This document shows positions 59,961 to 64,000 of a stretch of 64,000 nucleotides of DNA, one piece after another. Each line of letters begins with the position of its first letter. Position 1 is the first letter of the stretch. Location: the NCBI RefSeq assembly GCF_019166065.1, contig NZ_JAHTBN010000002.1, positions 682,001 to 746,000 of the forward strand, in the 5' to 3' direction. The notes below the pieces were generated by a model. It saw only the letters and a list, made by a program, of their open reading frames with translations, did no database searches and was not told the DNA's origin. Position numbers and translations under genes: made by a program. The stretch comes from Candidimonas humi. GTDB taxonomy: Bacteria > Pseudomonadota > Gammaproteobacteria > Burkholderiales > Burkholderiaceae_B.

Positions 59961-60078
59961 GCCCTCGCTGCTTCGGGCATCGGCTTTTCAGTGACGCTGC
60001 AGATGCCTGCCTATACTTGCCACCCGCCGGTGTTAGCCTATTTTTCATGCCCACCCGCGCAAGCAATGGAGCCATGCC

Positions 60079-61545
60079 ATGACTGAACAGAATCCCGGGT
60101 CCGCGACGCGGCCCGTCTTCGACCTGATCATCCGCAACGGTACCGTCATCGACGGCACCAAGCGGCCCCGCTACGACGCCGATGTCGGTATCCTCGACGG
60201 CCGTATCGCCGAAGTGGGCGACCTGTCCACGGCCAAGGCGCGCGACATCATGGATGCCGCGGGCAAGATCGTCGCGCCCGGTTTCATCGATTCCCACACG
60301 CACGACGACCACGCGCTGCTGGTGCAGCCCGACATGGACTTCAAGATATCCCAGGGCGTCACCACCGTGATCACCGGCAATTGCGGCATCAGCCTAGCGC
60401 CGCTGGGCGAGGGGGTGCCTGTCCCGGCGCCCCTGAACCTGCTGGCGGGCGACGGCGACCGGCCGCGCCATCATTCCTTCGCAGCCTATATCAATGCGCT
60501 GCGCGAACGGCCGGCCGCCATCAACGCGGCCGCGCTGGTGGGGCATTCGACCCTGCGGGTCATGGCGATGAGCGACCTGGGCAAGGCCGCAGACGAATCC
60601 GAGATCTCGACAATGCGCCGCTTGCTCGGCGAGGCCCTGGATGCCGGGGCCATAGGCATGTCCACCGGCACCTACTATCCGCCGGCCGCCGCGGCCAGCA
60701 CCGAGGAAATCATCGAGGTCGGCCGGCCCCTGACCGGCGCCGGCGGTCTGTATGTCACGCACATGCGCGACGAGGCTGACCATTGCCTGGACTCGCTCGA
60801 GGAAACCTTCCGCATCGGCCGCGAGCTCGACATCCGGGTGGTGGTCTCGCATCACAAGCTGCAGCGGCAAGAGAACTTCGGCAAATCCGCCATCACGCTG
60901 CCCCGCATCCGCGAGGCCATGCGCTGCCAGTGCGTGGCCCTGGACTGCTACCCCTACAACGCCAGTTCCACCATGCTGCACACCGATCCGAAGCGGCTCA
61001 CCGGCCGCATCATGATCGCCTTCAGCGGCAGCCACCCCGAATGCGCCGGGCGCGACCTGGACCAGATCGCCGCCGAATGGCAGGTGTCCATCGTCGAGGC
61101 GGCGCAGCGCCTGCAGCCGGCCAGCGCCATTTACTTCACCATGGACGAAGCCGATGTGCGCAAGATACTCGCCTTCGAAGACACCATGATAGGGTCCGAC
61201 GGCATCCCCCTGGGCGAGAAGCCCCACCCGCGCCTCTGGGGCACCTTCCCGCGCGTGCTGGGTCACTACTGCCGCGACCTGGGCCTGTTCCCGCTGGAAA
61301 CCGCGGTCTGGAAAATGACCGGCCTGACCGCCCGCAATTTCGGGCTGAAGGGCAGGGGGCTGCTGCAAGCCGGCTGCCACGCCGACGTGACGATCTTCGA
61401 CGCGGGCACCGTCCGCGACCTGGCCACCTACCAGGATTCGACGCGCATGGCGCAAGGCATCGAGGCCGTGATCGTCAATGGGGAACTGGCCTGGCAGGAA
61501 GGCCGCAGCCTGGGCACGCGCAGCGGGCAGGTGATTAGCCGCTAG
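60079..61545 (+). CDS. N-acyl-D-amino-acid deacylase (D-aminoacylase family amidohydrolase)
   Basis: 488 aa. Metal motif DSHTHDDH (His73, His75), the conserved Cys102 in ITGNCGIS that bridges metals in D-aminoacylase, HHKLQ and a late SDGIPLGEKPHPR with the metal Asp. It removes the acyl group from N-acyl-D-amino acids, giving D-amino acids for the dehydrogenase at 50034. It follows the peptide importer on the same strand after 169 bases with a stem-loop, so it may be co-transcribed or have its own promoter. D-aminoacylases and dipeptide importers commonly adjoin. Confidence 0.9.
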   Translation: MTEQNPGSATRPVFDLIIRNGTVIDGTKRPRYDADVGILDGRIAEVGDLSTAKARDIMDAAGKIVAPGFIDSHTHDDHALLVQPDMDFKISQGVTTVITGNCGISLAPLGEGVPVPAPLNLLAGDGDRPRHHSFAAYINALRERPAAINAAALVGHSTLRVMAMSDLGKAADESEISTMRRLLGEALDAGAIGMSTGTYYPPAAAASTEEIIEVGRPLTGAGGLYVTHMRDEADHCLDSLEETFRIGRELDIRVVVSHHKLQRQENFGKSAITLPRIREAMRCQCVALDCYPYNASSTMLHTDPKRLTGRIMIAFSGSHPECAGRDLDQIAAEWQVSIVEAAQRLQPASAIYFTMDEADVRKILAFEDTMIGSDGIPLGEKPHPRLWGTFPRVLGHYCRDLGLFPLETAVWKMTGLTARNFGLKGRGLLQAGCHADVTIFDAGTVRDLATYQDSTRMAQGIEAVIVNGELAWQEGRSLGTRSGQVISR

Positions 61546-61592
61546 ATAGCCCTGATGTTGCGGCGGCAGAGGAATTCCGGCAAAGGGGAAAT

Positions 61593-61611
61593 TCGTGCGC
61601 GGCGGGCACGA
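61593..61611. promoter_or_regulatory. Dyad TCGTGC-N7-GCACGA upstream of paiB-like gene
   Basis: Perfect six-base arms (61593-61598, 61606-61611), 48 bases after the D-aminoacylase stop and 84 bases before the paiB-like ATG. It could be an operator or the remains of a terminator. Confidence 0.35.
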
Positions 61612-61694
61612 TAGGTGCAGAATCGAGCTTTCTGTTTCCATTGACCCGTTTTTTTCACGAACCCTGCGATTCAAGCGCCTCCATCGGAGCCCTC

Positions 61695-62336
61695 ATGTAC
61701 TTGCCTACCCACTTCGAAGAATCCCGCCCCAAGGTCTTGCACGAATTGATCGCCAAGCATCCGTTCGGCATGCTGGTCACCCATGGCGAGGACGGGCTGG
61801 ATGCGAACCATATGCCTTTCGAGCTGGATGCCGCGGCCGGCCCGCAGGGGGTGCTGCTTGCCCACGTGGCTCGCGCCAATCCGGTTTGGCGCGAACTGCG
61901 CGACGGCGACGAGGTGCTGGTGGTGTTTCGCGCGGAACATGGCTATATCTCGCCCAACTGGTATCCCAGCAAGCATGAGTTCCACAAATCGGTGCCGACC
62001 TGGAACTACATGGTGGTGCACGCGCACGGCAAGGTTACGGTGCGCGACGACGAAAGCTTCGTGCGCGGCCTGGTGGCGCGCCTGACGCGCACGCACGAGG
62101 CATCGCAGCCGGTGCCCTGGAAGATGACCGACAGCCCGGCGGATTTCATCGATTCCATGCTGCGGGCGATTGTGGGGCTGGAGATCGAGATCACGCGGCT
62201 GGCCGGCAAATTCAAGCTCAGCCAGAACCGCGGGGCGCGCGACTTGGAGGGCGCCGGCAAGGCGCTGATCGCGCAGGGCGATACGGCGCTCGGAGAGGCG
62301 ATGCTGGCCTGTATGGCGGCGCAGGCAAAGGGCTGA
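61695..62336 (+). CDS. paiB: PaiB-like FMN-binding protein
   Basis: 213 aa. Split-barrel flavin-binding fold of the Bacillus PaiB family: MYLPTHFEESRPKVLHELIA start, GEDGLDANHMPFELD, then YISPNWYPSKHEFHKSVPTW, the family's strongest motif, and a helical C-terminal part with FKLSQNR. Described as a negative regulator in Bacillus (sporulation and protease genes), but in proteobacteria it may be an FMN-dependent enzyme or stress protein. Ends in a good intrinsic terminator. Confidence 0.92.
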   Translation: MYLPTHFEESRPKVLHELIAKHPFGMLVTHGEDGLDANHMPFELDAAAGPQGVLLAHVARANPVWRELRDGDEVLVVFRAEHGYISPNWYPSKHEFHKSVPTWNYMVVHAHGKVTVRDDESFVRGLVARLTRTHEASQPVPWKMTDSPADFIDSMLRAIVGLEIEITRLAGKFKLSQNRGARDLEGAGKALIAQGDTALGEAMLACMAAQAKG

Positions 62337-62360
62337 TACGGATTCGCAAAAAAAGGTGAC

Positions 62361-62388
62361 AGCGTGGCTTCGTCTTGCCGCGCTTTTT
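62361..62388 (+). terminator. Intrinsic terminator of paiB-like gene
   Basis: AGCGTGGC (62361-62368) pairs with GCCGCGCT (62377-62384) with one G-T wobble and an eight-base loop, followed by TTTTT. It lies 25 bases after the paiB stop. Confidence 0.72.
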
Positions 62389-62546
62389 GTATTGTGCTCC
62401 GGCTTCGCGCCTTGTCCTCTTGACGCGCTTGCTGTTTTGATTGCAAACCCGCATGAAGGCCGGGTCAAGCGCAGCCCGGCGGCGGCCCTGCTGCCGCTGC
62501 TATAGCCCGGCTACCCCGGCCCGGGCCGCCGCTTGCCGGCTTCTGC

Positions 62547-63146
62547 CTACGAAGCGACCACCAGCCGCGGATCGTTGGCCTGTTCCAGGATGCGCCGCAC
62601 GCGGTCTTGCCAGCCGGCCGCGAAATCGCGCTTGTCTTCGTCGCTGGCATAGCCGCCGGCAACCCTGGGCAGCAGGCTTCTTATCGTGGGCACGGACGGG
62701 ACGAGTTCGGGGTGGTAGTCCACGGTAGTGCTGGCGCCGGTGTCGGTGCGCGTGTAGCGGATTTCGCCGTCCATGGGCACGTTGAAGAACAGCAGGTTGC
62801 GCCGGTCGTACTGGCCGCCCAGGCCCTTGAAGCCGTTGTCGGTGGTGGCGCCCGTGATGTAGCTGGCGACATTGGCGATGACGCCCGTGACGCCGTCTTG
62901 CTGCGCGTCGCGGAATTCCACCTTGATTTCGCCGCGTTGCGGCAGCGTGTCGCCGTAGAGTTTTTCCAGGGCCTTGAGCGTCATGAGGTAGGCGCCGGCC
63001 ACGGTGGGGCAGGAATGCCCGGCCAGCTTGACCACGTCGGCATACGTGTAGCGGATGATGCCCTGGTCGGCGGCGCCGAGCAGCGCGGCCAGAGGGTCCT
63101 GCATGGTGATGGTTCTGGCGGCGTCGAAAAAGGAAGGATAGGCCAT
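62547..63146 (-). CDS. FmdE-family protein (formylmethanofuran dehydrogenase subunit E-like domain)
   Basis: 199 aa. The domain is recognised by LAGHSCPTVAGAYLMTLKAL with His44 and Cys46, the conserved pair of the FmdE domain, and by GEIKVEFRDAQQDGVTGVIA. In methanogens the domain goes with molybdenum formylmethanofuran dehydrogenase, but this organism shows no such enzyme here, so the role is unknown; metal or cofactor binding is likely. Stand-alone gene between convergent paiB and the radical SAM gene, with GC content like its neighbours. Confidence 0.75.
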   Translation of the reverse strand: MAYPSFFDAARTITMQDPLAALLGAADQGIIRYTYADVVKLAGHSCPTVAGAYLMTLKALEKLYGDTLPQRGEIKVEFRDAQQDGVTGVIANVASYITGATTDNGFKGLGGQYDRRNLLFFNVPMDGEIRYTRTDTGASTTVDYHPELVPSVPTIRSLLPRVAGGYASDEDKRDFAAGWQDRVRRILEQANDPRLVVAS

Positions 63147-63339
63147 TTGGGTTTCCGGATCGAAAGAGACGAAAGCCCTGTGCGCCGGACGCGCGCAGCA
63201 GGCGGGGCCGCGGCGGAAGGCGCCATGGGCATGGTGTCTTCATGATAGGACCTGGCGCGCTATGGCGGCGGCATACCATTACGGCGAATGATGGCTTGCC
63301 GGCGCCATGCTTGCCGGCGCGGCCGGAATGCCGGCGTGG

Positions 63340-64000
63340 TCAGAACAGCGTCAATTGAGGGCTTGCTTCGGCCACGCGCGGCGCCGCGGCCCGGTATGGC
63401 GGCGACCGGCGTTCGGCAGCCTGGCGCCGCGCCGGCTGGGGCGCTTGCGCCCGGACAAAGAGATCGGTGCGCAGCAGCGTGCGCCGCTGGTTCAGGCCAG
63501 CCTGGGCGCAGGCCCGGCGGAATCGTTGCCGGATCAGCTCGGCATAAGCGCCGCTGCCGCGCATGCGGGTGCGGAAATCGGAGTCGTATTCCTTGCCGCT
63601 GCGCATTTGCCTGACCAGGTTCATGACGTGGGCCGCCCGCAGGGGGTAGTGCCGCAACAGCCATTCGCGGAACAGGTCGGCGACTTCGAGCGGCAGGCGC
63701 AGCACGTTGTAGGCGGCGTCTTGCGCGCCTGCGTCGCGCGCACCGAAGAGGATTTTTTCGATGTCGCAGTCGTTCAGGGCCGGGATGACGGGCGCCACGA
63801 TGACGCCGGTGGGAATGCCGGCTTCGCTGAGCTTGCGTATGGCCTGCATGCGCGCGCCGGGGGCGCTGGCGCGCGGTTCTAGCGTGCGGGCGATGTCGCC
63901 GTCGAGCGAACCTATGGACATGAATACCCGCGCCAGGCCCTTGGAGGCCATGCGGGCCAACAGGTCCAGGTCTTGCGTGACCGAGGCCGACTTGGTGGTG
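63340..64000 (-). CDS. Radical SAM protein, PA0069/Rv2578c family, C-terminal part (5' truncated by window edge)
   Basis: The frame runs in from beyond base 64000 and ends at 63340; about 219 codons are visible. The stretch TTKSASVTQDLDLLARM at the edge, then FMSIGSLDGDIARTLEPRA, GIPTGVIVAPVIPALND and YNVLRLPLEVADLFREWL, match the C-terminal half of radical SAM proteins related to spore photoproduct lyase-type and PA0069-type enzymes. The CxxxCxxC iron-sulfur motif would be further upstream, outside the window. It ends in a disordered Arg/Pro-rich tail of about 40 residues. Role unproven. Confidence 0.85.
   Translation of the reverse strand, partial: TTKSASVTQDLDLLARMASKGLARVFMSIGSLDGDIARTLEPRASAPGARMQAIRKLSEAGIPTGVIVAPVIPALNDCDIEKILFGARDAGAQDAAYNVLRLPLEVADLFREWLLRHYPLRAAHVMNLVRQMRSGKEYDSDFRTRMRGSGAYAELIRQRFRRACAQAGLNQRRTLLRTDLFVRAQAPQPARRQAAERRSPPYRAAAPRVAEASPQLTLF

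Noticed and set aside
1-64000. tRNA, rRNA, CRISPR array, prophage or integrase signals
   Set aside because: Read through on both strands; no cloverleaf-like tRNA ends, no regularly spaced repeats, and no phage or recombinase motifs were seen.

Overview
The window is GC-rich DNA from a soil- or host-associated betaproteobacterium, most likely of the Alcaligenaceae (Bordetella / Achromobacter type). The strongest sign is seven periplasmic solute-binding proteins of the Bug/TctC family in 64 kb, an expansion typical of that family. They sit with IclR, LysR, LacI and PrpR-type regulators next to small catabolic operons. I see no rRNA, tRNA, CRISPR array, phage genes or plasmid functions. The window looks like a chromosomal stretch of accessory catabolic modules, each with its own regulator, transporter or receptor, and two to six enzymes.

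Layout. 1-150: end of an MFS exporter. 160-8745: two parallel modules, each an IclR gene divergent from a Bug-led operon. The first carries ligJ and ligK (lower protocatechuate 4,5-cleavage / gallate pathway). The second carries two Bugs, an SMP-30 lactonase and a LigI-like hydrolase. The two IclR proteins are paralogues and their candidate operators share one pattern. 8937-11167: M20 carbamoylase-type hydrolase and YghU glutathione transferase. 11374-17589: Bug, aconitase-type hydratase (two subunits) and an isocitrate-lyase-family lyase, apparently driven by a sigma-54 promoter and a divergent PrpR-like activator; a MITE-like element splits the operon. 17608-22053: amidase divergent from a NitT/TauT-type ABC importer. 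22273-24003: IlvD/Edd dehydratase.

24311-33439: sugar or polyol operon (ABC importer, two dehydrogenases, PfkB kinase, LacD-type aldolase) with a convergent LacI gene and textbook LacI operators around a TTGACA promoter. 33512-36607: LysR, Bug, an IS3-family remnant and an SDR lacking the usual catalytic residues. 36826-42528: LysR, Ldh2-type dehydrogenase, cupin, Bug, DapA-like aldolase and metallo-beta-lactamase-fold hydrolase. 42598-46692: LysR, enolase-superfamily dehydratase, Bug and alpha/beta hydrolase. 46854-48511: MFS exporter and small parvulin. 48584-61545: amidase, D-amino-acid dehydrogenase, LysR, M81 (MlrC-like) peptidase, complete dipeptide-type ABC importer with fused ATPases, and D-aminoacylase; this reads as a D-amino-acid / modified-peptide utilisation region. 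61695-64000: PaiB-like protein, FmdE-like protein and the C-terminal part of a radical SAM protein.

How it works together: each module captures an organic acid, sugar acid, polyol, amide or peptide in the periplasm and feeds it to pyruvate, oxaloacetate, triose phosphate or keto acids. None of the seven Bug receptors has TctA/TctB membrane partners in the window, so they either share a transporter encoded elsewhere or act as sensors. Functions come from reading motifs and context by eye; no database search was run.
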